64,000 bases of DNA from Caballeronia sordidicola. Its GTDB lineage: Bacteria > Pseudomonadota > Gammaproteobacteria > Burkholderiales > Burkholderiaceae. The notes beneath the pieces are model-generated. The model was not told where the DNA came from, did not search any database, and was given only the letters and a program-made list of their open reading frames with translations. The position numbers and the translations under genes were made by a program. Shown here piece after piece: positions 46,981 through 54,673 of the stretch. The stretch is taken from contig NZ_MTHB01000094.1 of assembly GCF_002220365.1 (NCBI RefSeq), forward strand, positions 1 through 64,000, given 5' to 3'. How positions within the stretch are numbered: position 1 is the first letter of the stretch; each line of letters begins with the position of its first letter.

Positions 46981-47429
46981 GCCGGCGCTGTGTCACAGTC
47001 ACGACCCGATTCAAGCAGCGCCCGGATCAGGAACATCTCGGTTTCGTGCGTCGAGCAGATTTGCGCCCACGCGTCGTCGGATTGCGTGGCGAGCCGCCAG
47101 GTGAAAAGCGTGATGACTGCCGTGCCTTCGGGATGCCCCAACGCCGGGCCATCGAATACACGAGCGGCATTGCGAAATCGCAGGCCTTCTTCATGTCCGC
47201 CGACCTCGTAATCGATCGTCAATGCGGCAGGATCGGCGTGAATCCGCACCCAGGTTTCAGCGCCCGTGAACACCGATTCCCCAACGAACGTCTTCGCCCC
47301 AACCGTTCTGCGCTTCCAGCTACCCAACGCCCATCGGCCTTGGCGCTCGCCATCGGCCATGAGTAAAAACGCGCGCCGGGCGTCAGCCTGAACGCGAATG
47401 CTGCTGCTATGACAATGCGCATCGATCAC
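46977..47429 (-). CDS. SRPBCC-like (START/Bet v1 fold) protein
   Basis: 150 residues, start codon GTG. The beginning (HSSSIRVQADARRAFLLMADGERQGRWALGSWKRRTV) has the strand-helix pattern of SRPBCC proteins, and HADPAALTIDYEVG and GTAVITLFTWRL could be later strands with a C-terminal helix. These bind hydrophobic ligands or act as cyclases or aromatases. It is first in a two-gene operon under the 47495 promoter. The family call is moderate. Confidence 0.65.
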   Translation of the reverse strand: MIDAHCHSSSIRVQADARRAFLLMADGERQGRWALGSWKRRTVGAKTFVGESVFTGAETWVRIHADPAALTIDYEVGGHEEGLRFRNAARVFDGPALGHPEGTAVITLFTWRLATQSDDAWAQICSTHETEMFLIRALLESGRDCDTAPA

Positions 47430-47491
47430 GTTGAAATTCCAGATAGATTTTTCGAAAAGGGCGTGAACGTAAAAATCACGCTCAAAGCTTT

Positions 47492-47538
47492 TTGCAACAT
47501 TCTGAATTCAGATTATGATCGGACGCACAGTTCGTCAA
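47492..47538. promoter_or_regulatory. Bidirectional promoter with CTGAATTCAG operator
   Basis: Minus strand: TTGACG (47538-47533), 17 bp, TAATCT (47515-47510), for the SRPBCC/MDR operon. Plus strand: TTGCAA (47492-47497), 16 bp, TATGAT (47514-47519), for the EthD-type gene. The palindrome at 47502-47511 lies within both. One bound repressor would shut both directions. Confidence 0.7.
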
Positions 47539-47586
47539 GCGACGTTTCCAAATCGTCTTCAGCCTGCCCAACCGGAAGCAAAACTC

Positions 47587-48291
47587 ATGGATGTCTGCCT
47601 CTTTTTGATTGCGACCGAGCGCGCAACGACCGATGTGGCTCAAGCGGTCGATCCGCAGGCGATTCACTCTATTGCTGCGACCATGCCCGGAATCAAACGC
47701 GCTGTGGTCCACGTGCCCGTGGAAGGCGGGGCGAACGACCCCTATCTGCATGCCGAGCCGCCACCGCGTTGCACGCTGCAGTTCTATTTCGAGGGTATCG
47801 ACGCGCTGGAAAACGTCTTGCGCGAAGGCGGCAATGCGCATGCGCTAGTGAATCTGACAGGATTGAAAGAGTGCGACCTGGCGCAGCAGGTCATGGCTGT
47901 GCGGCGCTTTCCGGTGCCCGATCCAGGCTCGCAACCGGCCGATGACCCTCGCTGCACGTATATGGTCAGCTACGAGGGTCCTGCAGAAGATCTGAACGCG
48001 TGGCTGGGTCACTACATCGATAGTCACCCGCCCATCATGGCGCGTTTTCCAGGCATTCGGGAGATCGAGATCTACACGCGGATGGACTATCGCGGCGCAC
48101 TGCCGGTTGCGCGATCGCACGCCATGCAGCGCAACAAGGTGGTCTTCGATTCGCCCGACGCGTTGAACGCCGCGCTGGCGTCGCCGGTGCGCCACGAGAT
48201 GCGCGCCGACTTCAAGAACTTCCCGCCGTTCAGCGGCGCGAACCTGCATTTCCCGATGATCAGTGTCGCGCGCAACTTCCCGAACGACTGA
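47587..48291 (+). CDS. EthD-type dimeric alpha/beta-barrel protein
   Basis: 234 residues. The C-terminal half has the EthD look, WLGHYIDSHPPIMARFPGIREIEIYTRMDY, followed by KVVFDSPDALNAALASPVRHEMRADF. The N-terminal half (CLFLIATERA, MPGIKRAVVHVP, LQFYFEGIDALENVL) reads as a second, degenerate copy, so one chain probably makes an intramolecular barrel. Relatives include small monooxygenases and dehydratases of polyketide and aromatic pathways. The function here is unknown. The start is the ATG at 47587. Confidence 0.75.
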   Translation: MDVCLFLIATERATTDVAQAVDPQAIHSIAATMPGIKRAVVHVPVEGGANDPYLHAEPPPRCTLQFYFEGIDALENVLREGGNAHALVNLTGLKECDLAQQVMAVRRFPVPDPGSQPADDPRCTYMVSYEGPAEDLNAWLGHYIDSHPPIMARFPGIREIEIYTRMDYRGALPVARSHAMQRNKVVFDSPDALNAALASPVRHEMRADFKNFPPFSGANLHFPMISVARNFPND

Positions 48292-48318
48292 CCGACGAGC
48301 GAAACGTGCCCCACGCTT

Positions 48319-48837
48319 TCAACAAGCAGCCGGCGCTCTCTCCACCCGCGCCAGCCGATGAAAATCGCGATCGAAATAGATCAGGCCGTCGCCATCGTGG
48401 CGCACCACCATGTCGGCGATTTCCACGAACATCACCGAGTGCGACCCAACCGTCTTCCGCTCCACAATCCGCCCTTCCAGGCTCGCGAGAGCATCGGCCA
48501 AAACGGGTGTCCCCAGCAGCCCCGCGGTCCAGGTCTGTTGCTCGAAGCGTGCGTTCATCGGCAACTTGGTCATGCCCGCGAAGTGCCGCGCCAGCTCCTG
48601 CTGATTGCCGGGCAGCACATTGATGCAGACGTGCCCATTCCCCGCGAAGACCGCGTGCGCGGCGCTCGACTGGTTCACGCAGACCAGCATGGTCGGCGGG
48701 CTATCCGTTACCGAACAGACCGCGCTCGCCGTGATCCCGCAGCGGCCATGCGGGCCATCGGTCGTAATGATGTTCACGGCCGCCGACAGATGCGCCATGG
48801 CTTCTCGGAACAACTTGCGGTTATCGACTTCGTTCAT
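48319..48837 (-). CDS. Flavin reductase family protein (IacG-like)
   Basis: 172 residues from the ATG at 48837. It has the HpaC/DIM6-NTAB fold: NIITTDGPHGRCGITASAVCSVTDSPPTMLVCVNQSSAAHAVF and a late YFDRDFHRL. It reduces free FMN or FAD with NAD(P)H for a two-component monooxygenase, whose gene lies 13 nt upstream. This pair equals IacA/IacG of iac clusters. It may also feed the LLM enzyme at 34669. Confidence 0.9.
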   Translation of the reverse strand: MNEVDNRKLFREAMAHLSAAVNIITTDGPHGRCGITASAVCSVTDSPPTMLVCVNQSSAAHAVFAGNGHVCINVLPGNQQELARHFAGMTKLPMNARFEQQTWTAGLLGTPVLADALASLEGRIVERKTVGSHSVMFVEIADMVVRHDGDGLIYFDRDFHRLARVERAPAAC

Positions 48838-48850
48838 GCTGTCTCCATGC

Positions 48851-50044
48851 TTACGGATACGGCGTGATCGTGGGCGCAATGCCCGCGAAAATGGCGCCGG
48901 CGCCGTCGTAGGTCGCCTCGCCCAGAAAGGCGTGCTGCGTGACGACCATGGAATCGCGAACGAGGCGCTGCATCCGGTTGTTCCGGTAGATTGCCGCCAC
49001 ACCGGCCAGCCGGTAAGCCTGCTGAACCACATCCGCGCACACATGGGCGGCGTGCGTGGCGCTCAGGCGCAACAGGCTCGCTTGCTCGGGCGTAACCGGC
49101 TGGCCGGCGATGATCGAGTTCCAGGCATCGTCGGACGCTTGATAAAAGAACGCGCGGGCGCTGCGCCACTGGGCTTCAGCACGACCCAGCTCGATGCGAA
49201 AGTAAGCGCGATCCGCCAGGCGCGGCGCGCCGGTCGTCGTTTTCGTGCCGCCGGACATCTCCGCCGCCAGGTCGAGCGCCGCGCGTGCCAGTCCGACGTT
49301 GACCGCCGCGTGGACTTCGGCCTGATACGAAACGGCCGGATATTTGTACAAAGGTTCATCGATTACCGCGCCGCTGCCGCGCACAAAGGTCCACGGATCG
49401 GCGACGAACTTGTCTTTCAGGCGCAGGTCGTGGCTGCCCGTGCCCTGCATGCCGACCACATTCCAGTTATCGACGATCTCGACTTCTTCAGCGCGAAACA
49501 CGGCCGTCAGCGGCTTGCCGGCGTTCGGACTGTCGCTGCCGGCTGGCGCCCCGCCGATGCCCACGCCGATCCAGTCCGCGCCCTTGCAGCCGCTCGCGAA
49601 GTGCCATTGACCGCTCACGGTCCAGCCACCCGCTGCAGCAACGGCAGGTTGTACGGGGTAAAGACCACCGGCAAAGACCTGATCCGGGCCGCTCGCATAA
49701 ATTTCACGCTGCGTTTGCACGGGCAACGCCGCGAGATAGACGTTGGCGGAGCCGAACGCGGCCACCCACGCGGTCGACCCGTCAGCCACCGCGATGCGTT
49801 CCAGCACGCGCATGAAATCAGCGGGTGCGAGCGCGTCGCCGCCGAAGCATCTGGGCGTGCTTGCGCGGAAAATGCGAGCGCGCTTCATGGTCGCGATCAT
49901 GTCGCGGGGGACGTGCGAGAGTTGGTCGAATTCATCGCGACGCTCAGCGATTTCCGCGATCACATCGTCCAGCGCGAGCGGATTGGCAATCACGCTCGAT
50001 GCGCGGGTGAGGGTCGCCAGCTTGGGGTCGTCTGCGAGATTCAT
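48851..50044 (-). CDS. Acyl-CoA dehydrogenase-fold flavin monooxygenase (IacA-like)
   Basis: 397 residues. The fold is that of group D flavin monooxygenases (HpaB, HsaA, IacA): helical N-terminus, a middle beta domain with GGWTVSGQWHFASGCKGADWIGVG and WNVVGMQGTGSHDLRL, and a C-terminal helical bundle with QASLLRLSATHAAHVCADVVQQAYRLAGVAAIYRNNRMQRLVRD. With reduced flavin it would hydroxylate an aromatic ring; IacA starts indole-3-acetate breakdown and also oxidises indole. The pair is divergent from the LysR gene at 50131. Confidence 0.87.
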   Translation of the reverse strand: MNLADDPKLATLTRASSVIANPLALDDVIAEIAERRDEFDQLSHVPRDMIATMKRARIFRASTPRCFGGDALAPADFMRVLERIAVADGSTAWVAAFGSANVYLAALPVQTQREIYASGPDQVFAGGLYPVQPAVAAAGGWTVSGQWHFASGCKGADWIGVGIGGAPAGSDSPNAGKPLTAVFRAEEVEIVDNWNVVGMQGTGSHDLRLKDKFVADPWTFVRGSGAVIDEPLYKYPAVSYQAEVHAAVNVGLARAALDLAAEMSGGTKTTTGAPRLADRAYFRIELGRAEAQWRSARAFFYQASDDAWNSIIAGQPVTPEQASLLRLSATHAAHVCADVVQQAYRLAGVAAIYRNNRMQRLVRDSMVVTQHAFLGEATYDGAGAIFAGIAPTITPYP

Positions 50045-50099
50045 CGGGGCTCCGGCGTCGTGTTGTATCGGTTGAATGGCTTGCCCTCAAGATAGAATC

Positions 50100-50115
50100 G
50101 ACGCACATATGCGTC
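50100..50115. promoter_or_regulatory. LysR-type dyad between the monooxygenase pair and its regulator
   Basis: GACGCA-CATA-TGCGTC, a 16-bp dyad, lies in the 86-bp divergent gap, 15 bp before the LysR ATG. It is a candidate autoregulatory and activator site. Confidence 0.45.
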
Positions 50116-50130
50116 AAATTCGCACCAATA

Positions 50131-51057
50131 ATGGATGCCATGAACCAGACGAATAGCGGTCTCACCGATCTCAACCTGTTGCGCGTATTCCTCGCGATCT
50201 GGGACTTGCGCAGCCTCACCGCGGCGGGCGAACGGCTCGGTCTCACGCAACCCGCCGTGAGTCATTCGCTGCGGCGCCTGCGTACCTTGTTCGACGATCC
50301 GCTGTTCGTGCGCACGCCGCAGACCATGGTGCCGACCGAGGCCGCGATCCGCCTTCATGGTCCGCTCGATGAAGCGTTCGGCATCATCAGCCTTGCGATG
50401 CAGGCGCACGGTCACTTCGATCCCGCGACCGCGTCACGCGTGTTCAAGATATCGATGTCGGATATGTCTGAGTTCTACTTCTTGCCGCCCTTGCTCGCCG
50501 CATTGGAAAGCACGGCGCCGAAGGTGCGCTTCGAGGTCGTGCAGCTCGCGTCGGAGTCGGCGGGCGCGGCCATGCGTGCAGGCGAGATCGATCTCGCGCT
50601 CGGCTACGTGCCGGGGCTGGAGGAAGGCTGCTTAGGCGACACGCTGTTTTCGGACGAACACGTGTGCCTGGTTCGCGCGGGACATCCGCTGAAAGGGAAG
50701 AAGGCGTCGAAGCAGGATCTGGCCGGTTTGCGATACGTCTATGCAAGCACGAACGCCACCGGGCATCGGATGATCGAGCAATGGCTCGCGGAACTCGGCA
50801 TGGAGCGCGATATCGTGCTGCGGCTGCCGCATTTCATCGTGGCGCCGGAGATCGTCCGGACCACGGATCTTGCGGTGATCTTTCCGCGCAGCATCGCCGA
50901 GCGCTTTAATCGCGCTCACGCATTCCGGTTGCTGGCGTTACCGTTCGATTTGCCGGCCATCGAAGTAAAAATCCACACGCATGTGCGATTCTCAAGCGAT
51001 GCCGGCATCCAGTGGCTACGCGATGTGCTGATGGACATGTTCGCCGTGCAGCCGTGA
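50131..51057 (+). CDS. LysR family transcriptional regulator (NahR/LinR-like)
   Basis: 308 residues; a second ATG at 50140 is also possible. GLTDLNLLRVFLAIWDLRSLTA, LTQPAVSHSLRRLRTLFDDPLFVR and FKISMSDMSEFYFLPPLLAAL place it in the same subgroup as the LysR at 23103. It is divergent from the IacA/IacG-like pair and probably activates it. Confidence 0.92.
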   Translation: MDAMNQTNSGLTDLNLLRVFLAIWDLRSLTAAGERLGLTQPAVSHSLRRLRTLFDDPLFVRTPQTMVPTEAAIRLHGPLDEAFGIISLAMQAHGHFDPATASRVFKISMSDMSEFYFLPPLLAALESTAPKVRFEVVQLASESAGAAMRAGEIDLALGYVPGLEEGCLGDTLFSDEHVCLVRAGHPLKGKKASKQDLAGLRYVYASTNATGHRMIEQWLAELGMERDIVLRLPHFIVAPEIVRTTDLAVIFPRSIAERFNRAHAFRLLALPFDLPAIEVKIHTHVRFSSDAGIQWLRDVLMDMFAVQP

Positions 51058-51073
51058 GGCGGTTTTGGCCGTG

Positions 51074-51847
51074 TTACTGCCTGTAGCTGGTGTCGGTGCG
51101 GTCCAGGCGGCGAATCAGCGCGTCAAGGACCTGATCTCCGCCGCCGAAGCGCGGATCGTATTGAAGCGCATCGCGGGTCGAGCGCTCACTGATTTTCGGA
51201 TCTACAAGCAGTGTCTTGCCGCGCATTGAATGCGTCGCGAGCTGGATTTCGCACGCGCGGTTCAACGTCCAGATCAGCACGAACGCGTGGCCGAGCGTGG
51301 CGCCATGCGCGAGCAAGCCGTGATTGCGCAGGATCATCAGCCGCTTGTCATTGAGCGACGCCAGCATCCGCGATTTCTCTTCATCGTGCACGGTCGTGCC
51401 TTCAAACGTGTGATAGGCGACCTTGTCGTACAGCTGCGACGAATAGATGTTGTTGTCCTCCAGCCCTTCCTCCATGCAGGCAACAGCGACGCTCGCCGTG
51501 GTGTGGATATGCATGACGCAATGCGCATCCGGGACATTCGCATGTACCGCACTGTGGATGGTCAGGCCGGCCGGATTGACGGGGTACTGGCTTTCGCTGA
51601 GGACTTTGCCGGTCAGGTCGATCTTCACCAGATTCGATGCGGTGACTTCGTCGTAAGCGAGTCCGAACGGATTGATGAGGAGCTGATCGTCGGTGCCAGG
51701 TACGCGCAGCGTGATGTGGTTGAAGATCAGCTCGTGCCAGCCCAGCATGAAGAACACGCGATACGTCGCGGCCAGTTTGAGGCGCGCAGCCCATTCCACA
51801 TCGCTGCAAATAATCGGACGAGTTGCACCAGTTTCCACGACGGTCAT
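51074..51847 (-). CDS. Class II aldolase/adducin family protein
   Basis: 257 residues from the ATG at 51847, with GGAG before it; an ATG at 51880 is less likely. The fold is that of L-fuculose-phosphate aldolase: VFFMLGWHELIFNHITLRVPG, INPFGLAYDEV, metal-site His pairs in HSAVHANVPDAHCVMHIHTTASVAVA and a later RNHGLLAHG. In catabolic clusters such proteins act as aldolases or decarboxylases. It is preceded by another GAATTCAG promoter, so it belongs to the same regulon. Confidence 0.88.
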   Translation of the reverse strand: MTVVETGATRPIICSDVEWAARLKLAATYRVFFMLGWHELIFNHITLRVPGTDDQLLINPFGLAYDEVTASNLVKIDLTGKVLSESQYPVNPAGLTIHSAVHANVPDAHCVMHIHTTASVAVACMEEGLEDNNIYSSQLYDKVAYHTFEGTTVHDEEKSRMLASLNDKRLMILRNHGLLAHGATLGHAFVLIWTLNRACEIQLATHSMRGKTLLVDPKISERSTRDALQYDPRFGGGDQVLDALIRRLDRTDTSYRQ

Positions 51848-51905
51848 ATTCAGCTCCAAGCCAGCTTTATTCAGTTTCAAGCGAATGAGGAACGGATAAG
51901 GAATT

Positions 51906-51946
51906 CTGAATTCACTTTATCAGAATCAGATTTTTGAGTCTATTAT
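51906..51946. promoter_or_regulatory. Variant operator (CTGAATTCAC) with divergent promoters
   Basis: Minus strand: TAGACT (51942-51937), 17 bp, TAAAGT (51919-51914), then GAATTCAG abutting the -10, the same geometry as at 34207, 46007 and 47510. This serves the class II aldolase gene. On the plus strand TTATCA (51917-51922), 18 bp, TATTAT (51941-51946) is a possible promoter toward the orphan terminator at 52122. Confidence 0.55.
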
Positions 51947-52121
51947 TCATTGCATGGCTGGGCGGGCAGCGAGTGTGCCGCCTGGAAAGCTGGGGTCGGT
52001 TTGCTTACGCGGGTAAGAAAGATCGGAGTGCGCGAAGGTGGTGATTTGCGCGGCTTAATGTTCTCTTAAGTCTCGCGTCTTACGATGCGTCTCATTGATC
52101 CCCCTGTAGTACCCCCTCTTC

Positions 52122-52148
52122 AGGCCGCTTTTGCGGCCTTCTTTTTTT
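52122..52148 (+). terminator. Rho-independent terminator with no coding gene before it
   Basis: AGGCCGC pairs with GCGGCCT around TTTT, followed by TCTTTTTTT. No plus-strand gene is recognised between the LysR stop (51057) and here, so it may end a small RNA or a leader. An in-frame 21-codon reading (52085-52150) runs through the hairpin, without a ribosome site; I treat it as chance. Confidence 0.75.
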
Positions 52149-52159
52149 AGGTACGACCG

Positions 52160-52258
52160 ATGAAGACCCTTTGGCGTTTGTGCGCAGTAGCGGTATGCCT
52201 GGTCGGCGGCGTCGGTATTGCGGTGTGGCTCTTTTCCGTGATCGTGCGTATTGTCTGA
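52160..52258 (+). CDS. Possible 32-residue membrane peptide
   Basis: The frame reads MKTLWRLCAVAVCLVGGVG and continues to ...VIVRIV, one hydrophobic span after a short basic start, a design common among real small membrane proteins. It starts 12 nt after the T-run of the terminator, with GGTACGACC as a poor ribosome site. Reality is uncertain; I have no family name for it. Confidence 0.4.
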   Translation: MKTLWRLCAVAVCLVGGVGIAVWLFSVIVRIV

Positions 52259-52287
52259 TCGAGCAGGCTCGACCAACACTCACGCGC

Positions 52288-52653
52288 TCAGCTTTCATCG
52301 CCCTTTTTCTGAGCTTGCATATTGAACGCCAGCTTCATTGGCTGCCATTCAGCGCTCGTCGCACCCGGCAGCGGACATTGAAAGCTCGCCATCAACGCAT
52401 TCCACTCAGTCACGCGCGGATGCACATCCGCGCCCGCCACGAGTTTGTCAAAGCTGAAGTCCGGCTCCGTTTCAATCAACATCACCAGCCGCGTGTCGCG
52501 CCGCCAGATCGTCATATCGACAATGCCTGACGCTCGCAGCGCATCCAGCACTTCGGGCCAGACCGCTTCGTGATACCGGTCGTATTGCGCGATGACTTCA
52601 GGATCGTCGCGTAGATCGAGTGACAGGCAATGGCGCATGACCTTCGTGATCAT
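52288..52653 (-). CDS. L-rhamnose mutarotase family protein (RhaM-like)
   Basis: 121 residues, slightly longer than RhaM (about 104). The alpha/beta ferredoxin-like pattern is clear: HCLSLDLRDDPEVIAQYDRYHEAVWPEVLDALRASGIVDMTIWRRDTRLVMLIE and a C-terminal Trp (SAEWQPMKLAF). The family converts anomers of deoxy-sugars. It ends the sugar ABC operon, 3 nt after the enolase-superfamily gene, which points to an L-sugar such as L-fucose or L-rhamnose, or a related acid. Confidence 0.87.
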   Translation of the reverse strand: MITKVMRHCLSLDLRDDPEVIAQYDRYHEAVWPEVLDALRASGIVDMTIWRRDTRLVMLIETEPDFSFDKLVAGADVHPRVTEWNALMASFQCPLPGATSAEWQPMKLAFNMQAQKKGDES

Positions 52654-52656
52654 GGC

Positions 52657-53775
52657 TTAAGCGGCAGCGCGGGTATCGACGCAAACATGCATGCGCTGCG
52701 TCGCGTCAATCGCATCCCAATCCCAGTCGATACCAATCCCCGGCTCCATCGGCGCGACCGCATAACCGTGCTCGATCTGAACCTGCTTACCGGTCAACGC
52801 ATCAAGTTGAGGAATATATTCGAGCCACGTTGCATTCGGCACGGCCGCGCACAAACTCACATGCAGCTCCATCAGGAAGTGCGGGCAGATGGACACGTTC
52901 ATGGTCTCGGCCAGATGCGCCACTTTCAGCCACGGCGTGATTCCGCCCACGCGCGCGACATCGGCCTGAACGATCGAGCATGCATCGGCCTTCAGGTACT
53001 CGGCGAATTGTGCGGGGTGATACATCGATTCCCCAACCGCAATTGGCACCGGACTCGCGGCGCAAAGCCGCTGATGCGCAGCGATATTTTCAGCGGGCAT
53101 GGGCTCTTCCAGCCACGCAAGCCGCAACGGTTCGAACGCATGCGCGCGGCGGATGGCTTCAGATAACGTGAAACCCTGATTCGCGTCGACCATGATCTCG
53201 AAGTCGTCGCCCATCGCGTCGCGTACAGCCGTGAGCCGCCGGGTGTCTTCGGCCAGATGCGGACGCCCGACCTTGATCTTCGCGCCATGAAAACCGGCAG
53301 CGCGCGCTTGCAAGGTTTGATCGACGAGTTCTGCCTCCGACAAATGCAACCACCCGCCTTCGGTGGAATACGTGCGCGTGCGCGGCTTCGAACCGCCGGC
53401 TGCGACCCACAAGGGCAGGTTCGCCACGCGTGTGTTGCGGTCCCATAGAGCGGTATCGATTGCGGCCAGCGCCAGGCTCGTAATCGCGCCAACAGCCGTC
53501 GCGTGCGTATGAAAAAAGAGGTCGCGCCAAATGGCTTCGTACGCGGCCGGATCGCGTCCAATCAGCAACGGCGCCAGATGATCGTGCAGCAATGCGACGA
53601 TCGACGACCCGCCCGTGCCGATGGTGTACGTATAACCCGTGCCCACGCTGCCGTCGCTGCAATGGAGCGTCACCAGCACGGTCTCCTGCACCACGAACGA
53701 CTGGATTGCATCCGTGCGTTTGACTTTGGGTTGAAGGTCGACCTGACGGATGTCGACGGTATCGATAGTTGTCAT
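52657..53775 (-). CDS. Mandelate racemase/muconate lactonizing enzyme family protein
   Basis: 372 residues, enolase superfamily. Catalytic K166-x-K168 (GAKIKVG), metal ligands D197 (MVDANQG), E223 (WLEEP) and E249 (AVGESMY), and the Asp/His dyad D272 (QADVARVGG) and H299 (ICPHFLMELH) are all in place. This is the mandelate-racemase subgroup, mostly acid-sugar dehydratases. With the sugar importer and the mutarotase it is probably a sugar-acid dehydratase; the substrate cannot be fixed here. Confidence 0.9.
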   Translation of the reverse strand: MTTIDTVDIRQVDLQPKVKRTDAIQSFVVQETVLVTLHCSDGSVGTGYTYTIGTGGSSIVALLHDHLAPLLIGRDPAAYEAIWRDLFFHTHATAVGAITSLALAAIDTALWDRNTRVANLPLWVAAGGSKPRTRTYSTEGGWLHLSEAELVDQTLQARAAGFHGAKIKVGRPHLAEDTRRLTAVRDAMGDDFEIMVDANQGFTLSEAIRRAHAFEPLRLAWLEEPMPAENIAAHQRLCAASPVPIAVGESMYHPAQFAEYLKADACSIVQADVARVGGITPWLKVAHLAETMNVSICPHFLMELHVSLCAAVPNATWLEYIPQLDALTGKQVQIEHGYAVAPMEPGIGIDWDWDAIDATQRMHVCVDTRAAA

Positions 53776-53808
53776 TTTTTAGTTCCCTCTAAAGCGTGTT
53801 CAGCCTGT

Positions 53809-54669
53809 TCAACCTTTTACGCCGCCGAGCGTCAGGCCCGCGATCAGATGTTTCTGCACGATGAAGGTCAGCACGATCGCCGGAATAATGATGATCACGG
53901 CCATCGCGCACATGCCGGCCCAGTCGACCGAAAACTGCGCGGTGAAGTCCATCAAACCGACGGGCAGCGTCTTCGTATCGGGACTTCGGCACAATTGCGT
54001 GGCCAGTGCGAATTCATTCCAGCTTGTGAGAAACGCAAAGATTCCCGCCGATGCAATCCCGCTTTTTGCGAGCGGCAACTCGATGCGCCAGAACGCCTGC
54101 CAACGGTTACATCCATCAATCTGCGCCGCCTGCGACAACTCGATCGGCACCTCGCGAAAGAAGCCGTCGATGAGCCATACGGTGAACGGCACGTTCATCG
54201 CGAGATAAACGAGGATCACGCCAATGCGCGTATCGAGCAGACCGGTCCATGCCCACAGCATAAAGATAGGCAGCGACAGCGCGATGCCTGGAATCGCACG
54301 GGTGAGCATCAGCGCCACGAACATGACCTTCTTGTGCCTGAACTCGAAACGCGCGAACGCATAACCGCCAAGCACGCCGATCGCAAGCGCTGCAATCGTG
54401 CTCACACAAGAAATGATCAGCGAATTCAGGAAATACTGGCTGATGGGCAGCGACGCCATTTGCCCGTAGCCGAACATGCTCTTGAAGTTATCGAGCGTGT
54501 AGCTTGAGCCGACCAGCGGCGATTGATTCGACAAAATCGCCACGTTCGAACGGAACGCGTTGAGCACGACCCACAGCCCCGGCAAGCAGATGATCGCCAT
54601 CACGATAAACACGCCGAACCACAGCGCCGACTTGCGCATGAACGCGCCCTTGATTGCCATATCGCTCAT
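53809..54669 (-). CDS. Carbohydrate ABC transporter permease (MalG type)
   Basis: 286 residues (or 283 from an ATG at 54660). MalG-type layout: first span GVFIVMAIICLPGLWVVLNAF, then YFLNSLIISCVSTIAALAIGVLGGYAFARFEF and the EAA loop VPIELSQAAQIDGCNRWQAFWRIELPLAKSGI. Together with the MalF-type gene 5 nt upstream it forms the CUT1 channel. Confidence 0.92.
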   Translation of the reverse strand: MSDMAIKGAFMRKSALWFGVFIVMAIICLPGLWVVLNAFRSNVAILSNQSPLVGSSYTLDNFKSMFGYGQMASLPISQYFLNSLIISCVSTIAALAIGVLGGYAFARFEFRHKKVMFVALMLTRAIPGIALSLPIFMLWAWTGLLDTRIGVILVYLAMNVPFTVWLIDGFFREVPIELSQAAQIDGCNRWQAFWRIELPLAKSGIASAGIFAFLTSWNEFALATQLCRSPDTKTLPVGLMDFTAQFSVDWAGMCAMAVIIIIPAIVLTFIVQKHLIAGLTLGGVKG

Positions 54670-54673
54670 GATG

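Noticed and set aside
48605-50095. A 496-codon open frame on the plus strand opposite the monooxygenase pair
   Set aside because: Its translation has no recognisable motif and it lies antisense to two clear enzyme genes; it is a by-product of high GC codon use.
52085-52150. A 21-codon leader peptide running through the orphan terminator
   Set aside because: No ribosome site; its last codons are simply the GC stem and T-run of the terminator.
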